DNA from: Phialophora verrucosa
Lineage: Eukaryota > Ascomycota > Eurotiomycetes > Chaetothyriales > Herpotrichiellaceae
Length of the DNA stretch: 64,000 nucleotides
Direction: 5' to 3'
Assembly (NCBI GenBank): GCA_002099365.1
Contig: MSED01000015.1
Coordinates: 1,302,001-1,366,000 of the forward strand
Below the pieces are notes generated by a model. That model saw only the letters and a list, made by a program, of their open reading frames with translations. It was not told the DNA's origin and made no database searches. This document shows positions 10,995-22,264 of the stretch, in pieces (position 1 is the first letter of the stretch; the number at the start of each line of letters is the position of its first letter). Both the position numbers and the translations under genes were made by a program.

Positions 10995-12680
10995 ACGACT
11001 TCAATTTTAGGATGTTCGGGTGTGACTGAGTGATGACTGACTTGACAATGATTGGTGGCCGGTTCTTGTGTTCAAAGTCCTATTGTCTTCGATACGGTGG
11101 CTGCTTTTGTTTATTTGGACATTATGTTTAGTTGTACCTTTACCTGACCTTAGTAGTAGCATGGAGCTCGGGCACAACAACAAGCGTGACGCTCAAGATA
11201 GCTACAGGGCTGACTAGTCTGGCATATGAGCTGGGCGATCAACAAGTTTCAACATGACTCAAGCCCGATTAGAATGTTCTTGCTACCATTTGCCATCCAT
11301 CCATCTCAGTGCTGCAAGGCTGCGTGGCTGAAGATTGGTCGAGGCTCGAGTATCACACCCGGCGTCTCGCCCCCAAAAGCGGGCGCTGTTCGGCGGCACC
11401 CCCGGCAGCCTACGAGTCCTCGCCGCAGTGCGTCACTGACGCCCGGACCACCAGCAGAAGCAGCTTTAGGCTTAGGCCTCGGGATCTCAACTCGCTACCA
11501 AGCCCTTGTGTTTCCATCACTTCGGGTGAACCTTCCTACGCACCGCCCAGCCATACAGTAACCATCCACCATCCATTCAAGCGACGAGACTCTCTCTCTC
11601 TTGCCCCTTCTACTCCTGTCTACCTGGAGGAGGTCAACAAACGGTCACGCCACGCACCGCGCCGTGGAATGGCCTTTTTTTGGTGGTTTTTAAAGAAACA
11701 GTGGGGCATGCATTGGCGCCATGCGACACTGAAGCGTGATCAACAATCAATCCTCTGCTCCTGCCCGTTACACTTATGCACCTTTTCCAAAACGATCGGG
11801 TGGCACTTAGCCTCGGTCTCCGCATGCATGAAGAATGGCCGTGGGCGGATGTTAGCCAACGGGCGAGCGAGGACGGGAATACTGTAGAATCTTCAGCGGC
11901 CGCAGCGGTCCCGATCATACATATTGATCTATCGGACGCTTGTGCCTGGCGAACATGCCCACCATCATTTCTCCCCCCTCTCCTACTGGTTGCGCGGTTG
12001 CTATTCGCGCGTGTTCGAGCTCCTTCTTCCTTTCCTCCAGAAACTAAGCCTTCATGTTCCCTCGTTCGAGAGAGCGGTCCCGCGAAGCAGTGGGCAATGC
12101 CGCCAGCACACACACGCACCAGGCTAATCAACACGTTACGCGAGGGTACCTTTCGTTTCATACCGTGGGCTTGGAGGGCAATCGAAGGTGTCCGACCGCG
12201 CTGCTGATGCTCAAGACTCTCGAAACTTCCCCGAAAGATGCCCACCGTTACCGGTCATTGCGGGGTTGTTAAACGAGAACGAATCTCCCTTCACCAATGC
12301 CTAGGTTGGTAGGTTGGCAATCAGCTTCGACACCACGCGCCCGTGCTAGTTAGTGGAAACGTCTTCCATCGCCCCGTTGGGCCATGATACGTGACGACCT
12401 TTCGACAGGTTGCGGCGGTTGCGTGTGTGCTCCTTAGCTTTTTTGCGTTCAAGGGTTCTGCTCCTTTCGCTCTTTCGCGCACGTAGTCCCGGTTCGTCCT
12501 TTTTCTCCTCCTCTTGAGGGATCAATCCGGCATCAAATAGAAGCCGTCGTCCACCCTGCCCGCCCGCCCGCGCTTCGAAAAACGCGGTCCCTTTTGTGCA
12601 ACACTTTGAAATTTTGACATGCGGTCATAGGATATATCTGTTCCGGGACTATTGTTGACGCTTGATAATACCTCCTCGAG
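10995..12680. other. Intergenic, no supported gene
   Basis: I see no conserved coding signal. Overlapping frames on both strands around 11300-12250 (up to 203 codons on the minus strand) are rich in Arg, Ser and His and have no domain, as expected of chance frames in GC-rich DNA. The last 300 bp are CT-rich and probably form the promoter of the hydrolase gene at 12681. Confidence 0.4.
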
Positions 12681-13808
12681 ATGGGCAGAGAAGACGTCGA
12701 GTTCAAGACCGCCGACCGGGTCACCTTGAGGGGGTGGTTCTACACCAGCGACGCGGCGTCTGGCAAAGCACCATGTCTCGTCATGTCTCACGGCTTTTCG
12801 GCCCTCAAGGAAATGGACCTGGACGCCTTCGCCGAGTACTTTGTGTCGAAGCTGCCCATCGGGGTCCTGGTCTACGACAATCGGGGCTTTGGTGCCAGCG
12901 ACACCGCTCCCGGCGAACCAATCCACGAGATCATCCCCATGACCCAGTGCAGCGACATCTCCGACGCCATCACGTACGCGGCGTCGAGGCCTGACGTGGA
13001 TCCGGAGCGGATTGGTATCTGGGGTTCGTCGTACAGTGGCGGCCACGTGCTCTACGTTGGCGCTGTGGATCGCAGAGTCAAGGCCGTCCTCAGCCAGGTC
13101 CCCTGCGTCAGTGGATGGGACAACTTCAGTCGCCTCGTCCGTCCAGACTTTGCCGTCGGCTTCAACGCCACCTTTGCCGCAGGTACTTATACTTCTGTCC
13201 TGTCTCTAATCTGAAATCACCATCTTTTTCTGGAAAAGGCGACGTTGTGCTGATCAAGAGCGTGCTCATCATATAGATAGGGCTGCGCGAGCCGAGGGCA
13301 AGGAGGCAGGATATGTGCCCGTCGTGGATGCCGATCCGCTGAAGCCTTCTGCCCTGCCCACGCCGGACAGCTACGAGTTCTTCTCGTCCTGGGAGAAGAA
13401 GTCTCAGTGGAAGAACTCTGTCACGGTCAAGACGTGAGTTTGTTTCGCCCTGCCCTGGTCTCTCGTATCCCCCGCCCGGTCCTCCCTCCCCCCTCTCTCG
13501 CCGACTTGTTGTTCGTTTGTCGTTGTCGTTGTCGTTGCTGATTTTCCAGGATCGAGCTCTTCCGCGCATACGAGCCCCAGCAACTCATTGACAAGATCGC
13601 GCCCACGCCTCTCCTCATGACGGTCGCACGTGGAGACGTGCTCACCCCGGCGGACCTCGCTCTCGGTGCTTACGCACGGGCGAAAGAGCCCAAACAACTG
13701 CAGCTGTTGCCGTGCGGGCACTTTGAGGCTTACTCCGGGCCGTACTTTGAGAGAAACGCCGGCACACAGGCTGAATTCCTCAAGAAGTGGTTGGTCGAGG
13801 GTGGATAA
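12681..13808 (+). CDS. Alpha/beta-hydrolase (Hydrolase_4 / S15-like)
   Basis: Three exons (12681-13182, 13277-13433, 13550-13808) encode about 305 residues. The oxyanion region is LVMSHGFSALKEMD, followed by VYDNRGFGASD. The nucleophile elbow is GIWGSSYSGGH. The acid residue is likely the Asp of VARGDVLTP and the base the His of LPCGHFEAYSG near the C terminus. The fold covers esterases, thioesterases and related hydrolases of the GxSYSGG type found near polyketide pathways and in catabolism, so the substrate cannot be named. Both introns have GT...AG ends; the second starts GTGAGT and contains a short GTT/CGTT repeat before TTTCCAG. No signal peptide is seen, so it is probably cytosolic. Confidence 0.85.
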
Positions 13809-14775
13809 ACGGGCCACAGTCACAATGGAATTTGAGAAGACGAACTTTTGTCTTGGTTGTCCGTTGCATTAATTCAGTCAGTCGTTAGTTCGTTCGATCG
13901 TTCGTTTTCTGAACATATGGGGTCTTCAAAGAGTCTTTTGCGCAGCCAAATCCTGCATCATCCGACCGCTGAGCATAAAGCTCGTTTGCTTGATAGGCTT
14001 GCATCGTGCGTGCCATGTTGGTTTCCCGTAGGCTGTTTGTTCCTCTGAGACCGTCGACCGCAGGCCGTTAACTGTTGAGCGCGGATTAGGATATGCACCG
14101 TGGCTTCGACGGCCATCATAAATAAAGCACGAACCAGACCATCCAAGGCGTCTCGAAATACGACGGTGGTGGCGTGATGGGTTCGCTCTTTGATAGTACG
14201 CGTATGGAGTCCGTACTGTATCAGACATTCTTTGATTGGACGTGTACTGGACTCGTGAGGAGAGCCAAATTTTCTGTCTGACGGGAGTGATTGGAGCTTT
14301 AACCTGCTCAACACAGCTTGTCATTGCGGTGATCCTGCTTCGTCAGACAAGATTCAGAATCTCGTGGGTTGAGTTTCACTTTAATTTTTGATGTGCTTCA
14401 ACGATGACTTTCTATCTTGTCTACTTACGTTTCCCGATTCCTTCAACGTTCTACTCCGTTTACATTTCGGGGCTGGCGGAGTGCTTTCACGACCGCTCGT
14501 TGTTCTCTTGCGGCGTTACAACTTCCGTACATGATAATTTCCCTTCCTTGATGCGTCTGATTAATATCTCCTGCTTAAAGTACTGCATGAGAAGTGTGTC
14601 TGGAAGGAGATTGATATATGGACGTCTGACTGTCTGAGCGCCGAGGAAATCGTCGAAGTTCATAATGATATCAGGAGAAGCACGAGGAGCTGCAGCTGCA
14701 TCTGCATACGCGACCCTTCGACACAGAGAGAGCGCAATTTAAATTGGAAAGTGTCCGCCGTCCAAACCCTCACAT
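13809..14775. other. Intergenic, no supported gene
   Basis: Spacer between two plus-strand genes. It is relatively AT-rich in its second half. Small frames at 13926-14324 (minus) and 14404-14637 (plus) have no recognisable features. Confidence 0.4.
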
Positions 14776-15966
14776 ATGTTGGGAATGCTTCAGGCATACC
14801 CTGTGCTCCGACACTTTCGGATATTCACGACCAGAGTGCATAGGAGGCCGGCGGTAGCATCGAGCTCTCGAGAATTATGGACCGGACAGGGGAATCCTCG
14901 AGTCCCGCTTGTGCTCTTCGACATCGCCAACGACCGTTCTCCGTGCTCACTGCAAAGCGCAGACTCTGCTTCTTCGCCCCACCATCAACAGTCCTTTTCT
15001 CCAAACACGATCCGATCAAGGTTGGCATTACACTACAAGGGCCTGCCGTATACGCAGTCGTGGATCTCGTATCCCGACATTGAACGTCTGTGGGATGAAT
15101 TGGGGATTCCACCAAACGACATCCAAGCCAAGGCGGCACCACGCTGCACATTACCCGTCCTTCTCGTTCGCACCGAAGAGCTCCCCCAAGGCTCTCTCAC
15201 TCGACTCCATGATGCAAATATCCCGGGCATTCCGAAGAAGGTTCTCGACACCAAGTACGGCATGTTCACACCGTTTGTTTCGACGCTCAGCATCGCCCTT
15301 GCCTTGGACATGCTCTTCCACGACCGGGATCTCTACCCACGTTTATTCCCCACCCGTCAATCCTACGAGCAAGCCCAGCAAGTGCAGAGCATCATAACTC
15401 GCCTACTTCCCGCGACTCGGAGGCTCATTCTCCCCTCTGTCCCGGACGTGCTCGACGCCAGAGGCAAAGAATACTTCATCCGCACTCGCAAACAATGGTT
15501 CCACGTCTCATCTCTCGAGGAGTTGCGACCGCAATCGCAGGACGAGACAGATAGGCTCTGGGAAGAGATCACAGACATTCTCCAACCCATCATCCGTACC
15601 CTACGGGAGTCTCCGCCGCAGCAGGGACCGGTGCTCAACGATCCTTTCACATGGGAGGACTACCGAGATGATCAAACCCTTGGCAACAACGCCAGGTATA
15701 AGGCCGGCCAGGCCGAGCATGGGGATGTCCCCGCTCATGACGCCGGAGTCGGGGGTAACGTACGCTACCTGTCCGGCGCTTCCACGCCTACGTATGCAGA
15801 TTTCATCCTCATGGCCTATCTCGCTTGGATCGCCCGCGTCGATATGGACGTCTGGGTCAGGTTGACGCAAGACGTGGGCGGTGGAGTCCTGGAGGATCTT
15901 TGGACGGGATGTTTGCCATACATGAGAAGTCATACCTATGTTAGGACGTTATCGTGGTTTAGATGA
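14776..15966 (+). CDS. Glutathione S-transferase-fold protein
   Basis: A single open frame of 396 residues. After an Arg-rich N-terminal 40 residues comes a thioredoxin-like GST N-domain: VPLVLFDIAND, then SPNTIRSRLALHYKGLPY, the block typical of fungal UstS-type GSTs, where the peptide between substrate pocket and helix 1 is diagnostic. The C-terminal half is helical, ending in a GST_C-like segment (YADFILMAYLAWIARV). Members conjugate or isomerise small electrophiles using glutathione; the exact substrate is not predictable. The N-terminal extension could be a mitochondrial leader, or the true start may be further in. An insertion of about 18 residues after LFDIAND is Ser-rich and unusual. 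Confidence 0.8.
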   Translation: MLGMLQAYPVLRHFRIFTTRVHRRPAVASSSRELWTGQGNPRVPLVLFDIANDRSPCSLQSADSASSPHHQQSFSPNTIRSRLALHYKGLPYTQSWISYPDIERLWDELGIPPNDIQAKAAPRCTLPVLLVRTEELPQGSLTRLHDANIPGIPKKVLDTKYGMFTPFVSTLSIALALDMLFHDRDLYPRLFPTRQSYEQAQQVQSIITRLLPATRRLILPSVPDVLDARGKEYFIRTRKQWFHVSSLEELRPQSQDETDRLWEEITDILQPIIRTLRESPPQQGPVLNDPFTWEDYRDDQTLGNNARYKAGQAEHGDVPAHDAGVGGNVRYLSGASTPTYADFILMAYLAWIARVDMDVWVRLTQDVGGGVLEDLWTGCLPYMRSHTYVRTLSWFR

Positions 15967-16477
15967 CGGCCGTCGAGAGCCCGATGCTTGACTGGAACTG
16001 CTGCATCTGTGGGCTATGTGTTGTATAGGTAGGGTGTTGACTATGCTGGGACGCCATGCAATGCTATGTGTGCCATCCACTCTTCCTCATCCGCAAACCG
16101 CTTCTCAGGAATCTCGACTGGGAATGAATCCCATGCAGCCTCCTCGTCGTGTCATCCAGTTTCGCATTCTATCATTCACTCGTTAGTTTCATTACCGTAC
16201 CCCTACTCCTACTTCTGCACGGACAGATCTCAGACCCTCTACGAGTGACGCCAGCTCCTCCTACTCTGTAGCCTCCACAATGGCGGGAATGCACAACCCC
16301 CCTCTCTCCTCCTATCGAAGCAAATCCCCCCATCAGCCGGCAAAGCGACGCCCGTAATCCACGCGGCGTCATCTCCACACAGAAAGACCGCCGCCCTCGC
16401 CACGTCCTCGACGCTCCCCAACCTCCCGCCGAATGGGAGACGGTGACGACGAAACAGCCTGGGCTCGCTAGACCGCA

Positions 16478-16478
<1 letters not shown>

Positions 16479-16523
<45 letters not shown>
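16479..16523. repeat. (GTC)15 triplet microsatellite
   Basis: Fifteen perfect GTC triplets on the plus strand, reading as 15 Asp codons in the SDR frame on the minus strand. Confidence 0.97.
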
Positions 16524-16524
<1 letters not shown>

Positions 16525-16974
16525 TATTCCTCTTCCATGTCCTTTTGAGTCTCGCTTCTCATCCCCATCCCCATCCCTCCGGTGTGGCGCCCCGCGTCCA
16601 CAACCCCAGGACACGGCGCATTACAGTGGATCCCATCGGTGGCGTAGTCCAGCGCGATCTGCCTCGTCAGCATCACCGCCGCTGCTTGGCCCGCGCAGGA
16701 CCCGGAGGCGCCGCCGTCCACTCCTCCTCCTGCTGCCACCGCCATCGCCGCCCCCGCCCCCGCCGCCTCCTCCGCTCCCTAAGTGAGCGGCACCAGCCCC
16801 CCGATACTCGCCACGTTGACGATCCAGCCCTTCGCCCGCGCGTACCGCTGGGATTGGCCGTCCAGCATCTGCCGCACCGCGTACTTGCACGCCAGGAAGA
16901 CGGCGCGCGCGTGCACGGCCAGCGCGCGGTCGAAGTCCTCGTCCGTGGTTTCGTGGCAGCGGAGCGGGCGCGGC

Positions 16975-17038
16975 GTGTGCGTGTGCGTGTGCGTGTGTGG
17001 GGGTGTGGGTGTGGATGTGGATGTGGATGTGGATGTGT
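16975..17038. repeat. GT-rich hexamer microsatellite
   Basis: Three GTGTGC units grade into GTGGGT and then four GGATGT units. This is a compound six-base microsatellite; on the minus strand it reads as alternating Thr-Ser then Thr-His codons inside the SDR relic. Confidence 0.9.
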
Positions 17039-17349
17039 TGGCCATAGCCGTGGGCGAAACATACGCGCTCGTGTTCGCGTTCGTGCTCGTGCTCGTGCTC
17101 CCGCCGGTGCTCGCGTTGGTCACCAAGATGTCCACGCGACGGTACATACTTGGCCACGCAGGCGCGGGTCGCGAGGTCCCTGTCCCGCGCGCGCGGGGCG
17201 TCGGCCTTGTGGTACGTCGCCTCGCCGCCTTGCGAGGCCAGGGCCAGGGAAATGGCGGCGCCGGGGGCGGACGACGAGCCCGTGACGATCGCGATGCGGC
17301 CTTGCAGAGGACGCGCCGCGGAGGGAGGAGGAGCGGATGAAGATGCCAT

Positions 17350-18259
17350 CGTACAATATAAGTATGAATCAAACCGTCTAGAGAATCTTGGTCTTGGCCT
17401 TGCAAGGGTCGTCAGGCCCAGTGTAAGGTGGACAAATACATCTCGTACCTCAACAGACTATCTTGTATCACATGCATGAGGGAACAGTCTCAGACCCGAG
17501 TTGTGACACACACAGAAACAACAGATGTATATATATGTATATATCCGAAACCAGAATGATCGTCAAAGGACCGACGACCGACCGGACATCAGATCAGATC
17601 GGATCATGGCAAGAGGGCGAGAAAGAGAGAGTTGGATCGCTCCGCTCTGTTCAGCTGAGCTCCGTAGTCTCATGCTGGTGACCAGATACGCTCACTCACT
17701 CACTTCTAGGTCGTACCTACTTCCGTACTTAGATGTGCGCCCCAGAAGGGCAGCAACCGCGGCACGGATATGAGGCTGAAAACGATGAGACCGCACCTTA
17801 TACGACGACGGAGGAAGAAGAGTCGACAGCCGGGCGAAGCTGTAAGTTTGACGGGCCAAGGGGGGCCGCAACAATAATCTTCCGGGCGGCCTTGCTTCCT
17901 TCGGCCCCCTTCGCTGTCGACTATCATGACTTTGATGAAGGGGCGGCAACTAGGGAACTATCAAGGGCACCCTGCTACGATGCCTGAGAAAAGGAGCACG
18001 GTCTTGTACAATCATCATGGATTGGGGTTCTGTATGCCCCCTCTCTATCGACATGAAGAAGCGCGCTGGCGCTCTGGCGCTCTGTTTGCGCCCATTTTGC
18101 CCGCCAATGCCAAAAGAAAGCAAACCCAAGCAACACATGCCAACCCAAGCAAAAGAGCACACCTTCCACCCCAGGGGGTATCATTGTCGTCAATCGTAAG
18201 TCGTAACCAAAACAACAAAAACAAAACCAACCAGCCCAAACCCGGACCCGGACCCAAAC
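17350..18259. other. Intergenic, no supported gene
   Basis: Contains AT-rich alternating TATA sequence near 17524-17545 and an AAAC/ACCC-rich stretch at about 18195-18262 next to the Ulp1 gene's 3' end. No coding signal is convincing. Confidence 0.4.
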
Positions 18260-20908
18260 CTAAACACTGCTCTTTAAGAGCTCCCCAGCAACAAGCTCTG
18301 CAACGATTCTCTTTCGCTGCAGAGGGATCATCTCTGGCCCATACGACATGGGCGTCAGCCCCAGCATAATCTGCCGGGCGCTGGTGATGGCAAAAACGCC
18401 ACAATCGTCCATGTTGGACTGCATTGGGCTCTCTCCACGTTCAACGAACGTCCACTCCTCCTCTTTGTAATGGGAACCTAGCTCCCCAGCCAGCCAGGTC
18501 TTCACCGCTGCGATGTAGCGGCGGCCACTCCCTGCCATCGAGTTGTAGTGCGTTGCACTACGCGCCTTGCCTGAGACCACCAACAGCGTCCAGTGCGCTC
18601 CGCTGTTGATGGGGATGAAGACCCCCTCGGTCTCCAGGAGGCTCTTCCCGCCGATCTTGGCGCGGACGCCCCAGCGCTTGACACTGTCGTGTCCTTTCTG
18701 CTCCAGGTTGTTGAAGAAGAATGATGAAAAAGCGTGGTACGAGGGGACTTGTGCAGGTCGGTCGTTCTGTCGGCCATGCTTGACCACGAGTTTGAGATAT
18801 CCATTGATGACTTCGTCGTTGAGCCATCTGTCTGTGCCTCGATTGTTGCTACCAGAGAGTGGAACGACACGGGTAAAGTCGCTGGCTTTGAAATCGCCGT
18901 GACCGTACTGGAGGGCGTGCTGGATCCGGTCTTCCCATTCAGCTGCAAGCTCGGTGATGTTGTAAAGATGCTTCTCTTGGCGAAGGAGCTCACGCTTGGC
19001 TTCGGCTCTAGTCCTTCGAGTCGTTCTCTCAACAGAGTGCGGGGAGGCTTTAGGAGTGGGTTGTTCAGGGGTATGAAGCTTATCGTCATCGATGCTGAGC
19101 TGAGCGAGCTTCTTTTCAGGAGTTTGAAGTGCAGAGTTGGTAGAAGGAGATGATGTGTCTGCCTCGCCGTCTTCATTGTCGTCGGTGAGGTCAATCGCAG
19201 GTGAAGTAATGCTCGTGGTCACTTCGGCGGGGATGGCAGGTGATTCTCTGCCGTCCTCCGATGAGCTTTGCTCAGTTGCTTCTGTGATATTATTCGATTC
19301 AGGAAGAGCACCTTGGGTGGCCAGGCCAGAGTGCATATCCGTCATCTCAATAACACTTTCTGCTGGGGCGATGACGATGTCCTGTGCTTCTTTCTCGGTC
19401 TTTTGTACGGCAGACTTCTTCCCGGTGGATCTTTCACCCGATGACTGTACTTGTTCATCGCCAGTGTTAGATTCAGTAGGTACTTCGGTCTTGTCGTGCT
19501 CAGCTTGGTTCTTGGACGCGGGTATTGGTGAACCGCCTCCTGCGGTGATCATTCGGAATACGTCGGCGTCTTGTTCTGGGGAAGGTGGCGGAGTACCTTG
19601 GAAGAAGGAGGATATCTCACTCTTAATGGGAGATCTTACTTCTTCGAGATGGTAGTTGCCGGGAGAGACATCGCAAGTCGAAGAGATGACTGACTTTGCG
19701 GATGGTGGTGTCTTTAAGACCTTTGCCAAACTTTTCGAGTTTGACTTTGGAGTGTTGAACTTTCGGATTCTGAAGCGTGATGGTGACAGTAAGGAGCTGT
19801 CGAGAGGTGTGGATGGTGCTTCTACATCAGCTGCAGCGGCTGTCGCTGCTGCTTGCACAACGATGGTAGGGTTGGGTGTAGGAGTGTTAGGTGAGTTGAC
19901 GCTCGGACCTGCAGTCTGGAATCTCTTCGCACTGTGGGACTCGTTTGCTTCGGTCGCACTCGATCCTTGGATATTTATGCGTCTCTTTCTCGAAGTGGTG
20001 ACAGATGAAACCACTGTATTCCCGTCGGAATCGCTGTCGTTGAGAGCAGAAAGGTCCTTTTGCAGTTGCGCGCTTGGCGTAACAGACTCTGTGGTGGTGA
20101 CTGTGCCCGCTGGTGATGGAGGTGATGGAGGTGTGGCAGGACCTGGAGCAAACTGCGGAAATGGAGAATGAAGTCGGATGCTTCCTGCTTCTGGGAGGGG
20201 CTTCGGAACCACTTGCTCCGGGGTTGGCAAAGTTACTGATTTCAAGGTCGTTGGTGGTAGGATGTGCGGCATGCCAGGGAACGCATCATTAAGACGTCTG
20301 CGCTGGATAACCTTCTTGGGCGCGACATTTTTGTTCGCGTTTCGCAAAAGGTGGGCAGGTCGAAACTCTGGGACCTCAAATGGGATTTCCTCTGCAGTTG
20401 CGTGTTCCTCGATTTGTTTCTTTAGAGGGGTGATTGAGACTGTTTCTCGCTGTGGGCCGGTTATGGGAGGAGTGACTAGGTTTGTTTCCTGGTGTGGGAG
20501 GGGTCTGGGAGGAGGGGTCTGGATGACAACACGTCGGGCTGGGCGGCGTGCTTGAACGGCTGCATGTCGTGGAGCTTGTTGATGTAGAGGACGGGCTCTC
20601 CGAGCTTGTTGTAAGTGTCTGACCTGACGAACAATGGCATATGTTGGCACCGTGACAATGGTCGCAGTCGCATTGATTGTAGCGCGAATAAGACCTGTGC
20701 AGACTCGCTTTGCTGCTGGCAGGACAGGAAGAAGGTATTCTTCGAGACGCGTTCGTCGGCGAGGCGGATCGAACAGTCCAGTGGTGCGATATGAAGGAGT
20801 GGGAGGTTGCTGAGGCCATCCGCCGGGCATGTAATCGCCTTGATATGGGTTGAATAGAGGTGGAGGAGTCTGAGGCTGCCAGTCCATGAAAGACGAATCG
20901 TCAGCCAT
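18260..20908 (-). CDS. ulp1: Ulp1-type SUMO protease (peptidase C48)
   Basis: One exon of 882 residues from the ATG at 20908, chosen over an upstream ATG at 21028 because MADDSSFMDW starts in good context (GCCATGG) and the extra 40 residues look non-coding. About 650 residues of Ser/Pro/Thr-rich, low-complexity sequence precede the C-terminal catalytic domain (about 690-880). The conserved WLNDEVINGYL motif is followed by His772 (AHWTLLVV), Asn789 (HYNSMAG), Gln830 and Cys836 (MDDCGVFA). Spacing (17 between His and the second residue, 6 between Gln and Cys) matches yeast Ulp1, but the usual catalytic Asp is Asn. The family matures SUMO and removes it from proteins, typically at the nuclear envelope. 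Ulp1 versus Ulp2 subclass is inferred from the C-terminal position of the domain. Confidence 0.88.
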   Translation of the reverse strand: MADDSSFMDWQPQTPPPLFNPYQGDYMPGGWPQQPPTPSYRTTGLFDPPRRRTRLEEYLLPVLPAAKRVCTGLIRATINATATIVTVPTYAIVRQVRHLQQARRARPLHQQAPRHAAVQARRPARRVVIQTPPPRPLPHQETNLVTPPITGPQRETVSITPLKKQIEEHATAEEIPFEVPEFRPAHLLRNANKNVAPKKVIQRRRLNDAFPGMPHILPPTTLKSVTLPTPEQVVPKPLPEAGSIRLHSPFPQFAPGPATPPSPPSPAGTVTTTESVTPSAQLQKDLSALNDSDSDGNTVVSSVTTSRKRRINIQGSSATEANESHSAKRFQTAGPSVNSPNTPTPNPTIVVQAAATAAAADVEAPSTPLDSSLLSPSRFRIRKFNTPKSNSKSLAKVLKTPPSAKSVISSTCDVSPGNYHLEEVRSPIKSEISSFFQGTPPPSPEQDADVFRMITAGGGSPIPASKNQAEHDKTEVPTESNTGDEQVQSSGERSTGKKSAVQKTEKEAQDIVIAPAESVIEMTDMHSGLATQGALPESNNITEATEQSSSEDGRESPAIPAEVTTSITSPAIDLTDDNEDGEADTSSPSTNSALQTPEKKLAQLSIDDDKLHTPEQPTPKASPHSVERTTRRTRAEAKRELLRQEKHLYNITELAAEWEDRIQHALQYGHGDFKASDFTRVVPLSGSNNRGTDRWLNDEVINGYLKLVVKHGRQNDRPAQVPSYHAFSSFFFNNLEQKGHDSVKRWGVRAKIGGKSLLETEGVFIPINSGAHWTLLVVSGKARSATHYNSMAGSGRRYIAAVKTWLAGELGSHYKEEEWTFVERGESPMQSNMDDCGVFAITSARQIMLGLTPMSYGPEMIPLQRKRIVAELVAGELLKSSV

Positions 20909-22264
20909 GGCTGCAAACTGAAGAAGTGAAGTTTGAGCTTGTGAAGGTTGCACTGGAGCAGGGAGACAAAGAAGTCTGAACTGGTGAATAAGTTCAACCA
21001 GAAGCTGAGAAAGAAGTGCAGGAGGCACAGTCCGAAGACCTCAAGCAGAAGCATGGAACGGGTGCAGAGGGTGACTCGGTTTGCAGAATGCCGTGAATGC
21101 AGTAGCAAGAGTTGAAGAAAGTACGTCAAGGAGACTGTTCAAGAAAGTGAAGTGTGTGGTTGTTGTGGTGTTATGTTGTTGTGGTGTTATGTTGTTGTGA
21201 AGGAGATGGAAGATGGATTGAATCACAAAAGATGCGACAGATGATGCAGACGCGACTTTCTCCAAATGCGGCGACGCTGCGATTGGTCTCGGCCGCCAAG
21301 AAACTCCCCCACCAGCTGCGGCGATGAATATCCGGCACCGCCTTTGCCGTCTTCCTATTGACGGAATCACAGAGGCTGGCCCGCTGGTCAAAAGCACGCA
21401 TTGTCGTTCATTCACCACGGCCTCAGCGCCATTCAACTGTGGTTCGACCAGAGACAACAGTCTATACAAGTCATTGTGTCTGGTCCTCACAACAGCCCAG
21501 TATTACCAATAAGCTCTAATGTGAAGTAATTGAACAGTAGAGGGAAAGTCTGCTGGGAAAGACTGGCTAAATTGGCTGAAGACAGATGGAGGCGCAGTCG
21601 TATATCGAAGCTGGCAAATCCTGGCTCGAGGCCACGACCCTCGTTCAGGAGACGGTCAATGATGTTGAGATCCAAAAGCGAAAAGAAGGTCTGATACTTC
21701 GTAGGGTTTAGCAGCAGCGACAGACTGAGCGAACCTTGACTTTTACTCGCGAATATCACCATGGCGAGGGGCCTTGTCCAGCAGAGCGACACTTATCTGG
21801 GCATCCCACTGCCATTATGAGGAGCCTACACCCCAACCTTGGAGCAGACGTAGAGGTGATAGTGGTGGTGATTAGGCCTAGGTTCATGTTCAGTCGATTA
21901 TTGCCATTGAGGTTGAAAATGATGGAGGCGAACTGGCGTCCGTTGTGACGGAGGCGCTGTGATTAAGCTCGAATTTGACCTCCTTGGGTGTGCCCTGTCT
22001 CGCAAAGATGCCAGAGAATATGGAGCAATTGTACCATGACGGCTGCGGCCAGATCTGGCCAGATTTGGAATAGCACTTTCCCCAAACTGCTACATACCCG
22101 GCAACTTAGGTCGTCGTACCGAGGCTTCCACTCTTCATCGGAAGCTCGTCTGGCCATGAGAGCCACTGATGTTGCATTTGGTGGAGGTCTAAAAATCAAT
22201 CCTCCTTCAGAACATGTCTCGCATACGATGTAATCCAGATCGCTCCTGACAGCCTCGTAATTGT
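20909..22264. other. Intergenic upstream of the SUMO protease
   Basis: Holds the Ulp1 promoter and the 3' region of the lipid phosphatase. A GT-rich tandem repeat lies at 21159-21199. Frames on either strand (for example 21041-21490 minus) show no domain. Confidence 0.4.
21159..21199. repeat. 16-bp tandem repeat, 2.6 copies
   Basis: Two perfect copies of GTTGTTGTGGTGTTAT followed by nine bases of a third, about 250 bp upstream of the Ulp1 start. Confidence 0.9.

Larger units (their letters stand above)
16239..17349 (-). pseudogene. Decayed short-chain dehydrogenase swollen by triplet repeats
   Basis: Pieces of a classical SDR run in order on the minus strand: the Rossmann start GRIAIVTGSSSAPGAAIS, RVDILVTNAS, GWIVNVASIGGLVP, LTRQIALDYATDGIHCNAP and a C-terminal VALPADGGI. 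They do not form one frame. A one-base shift lies between the first two pieces near 17140. An in-frame TAG follows VPLT at about 16779-16781. The YxxxK active site is replaced by SCAGQ. GC-rich repeats have expanded inside it: Gly/Ala codons at about 16690-16780, a Thr-Ser/Thr-His tract at about 16975-17100, and 15 Asp codons at 16479-16523. No intron can repair this, because the conserved blocks would have to be kept. I judge it a pseudogene; assembly error in the repeats is the alternative. Confidence 0.7.

Noticed and set aside
11634..12245. 203-codon minus-strand frame
   Set aside because: No conserved motif, Arg/Ser-rich composition, and overlapping equally long frames on the plus strand.
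14776..15966. GST-fold gene as maleylacetoacetate isomerase for the homogentisate pathway
   Set aside because: Its N-domain is of the UstS-like fungal type, not the zeta class, and it lies 36 kb away from the dioxygenase.
16443..17285. 280-codon plus-strand frame with long Val and Arg runs
   Set aside because: The runs are translations of the microsatellites; the minus strand carries the true SDR blocks.
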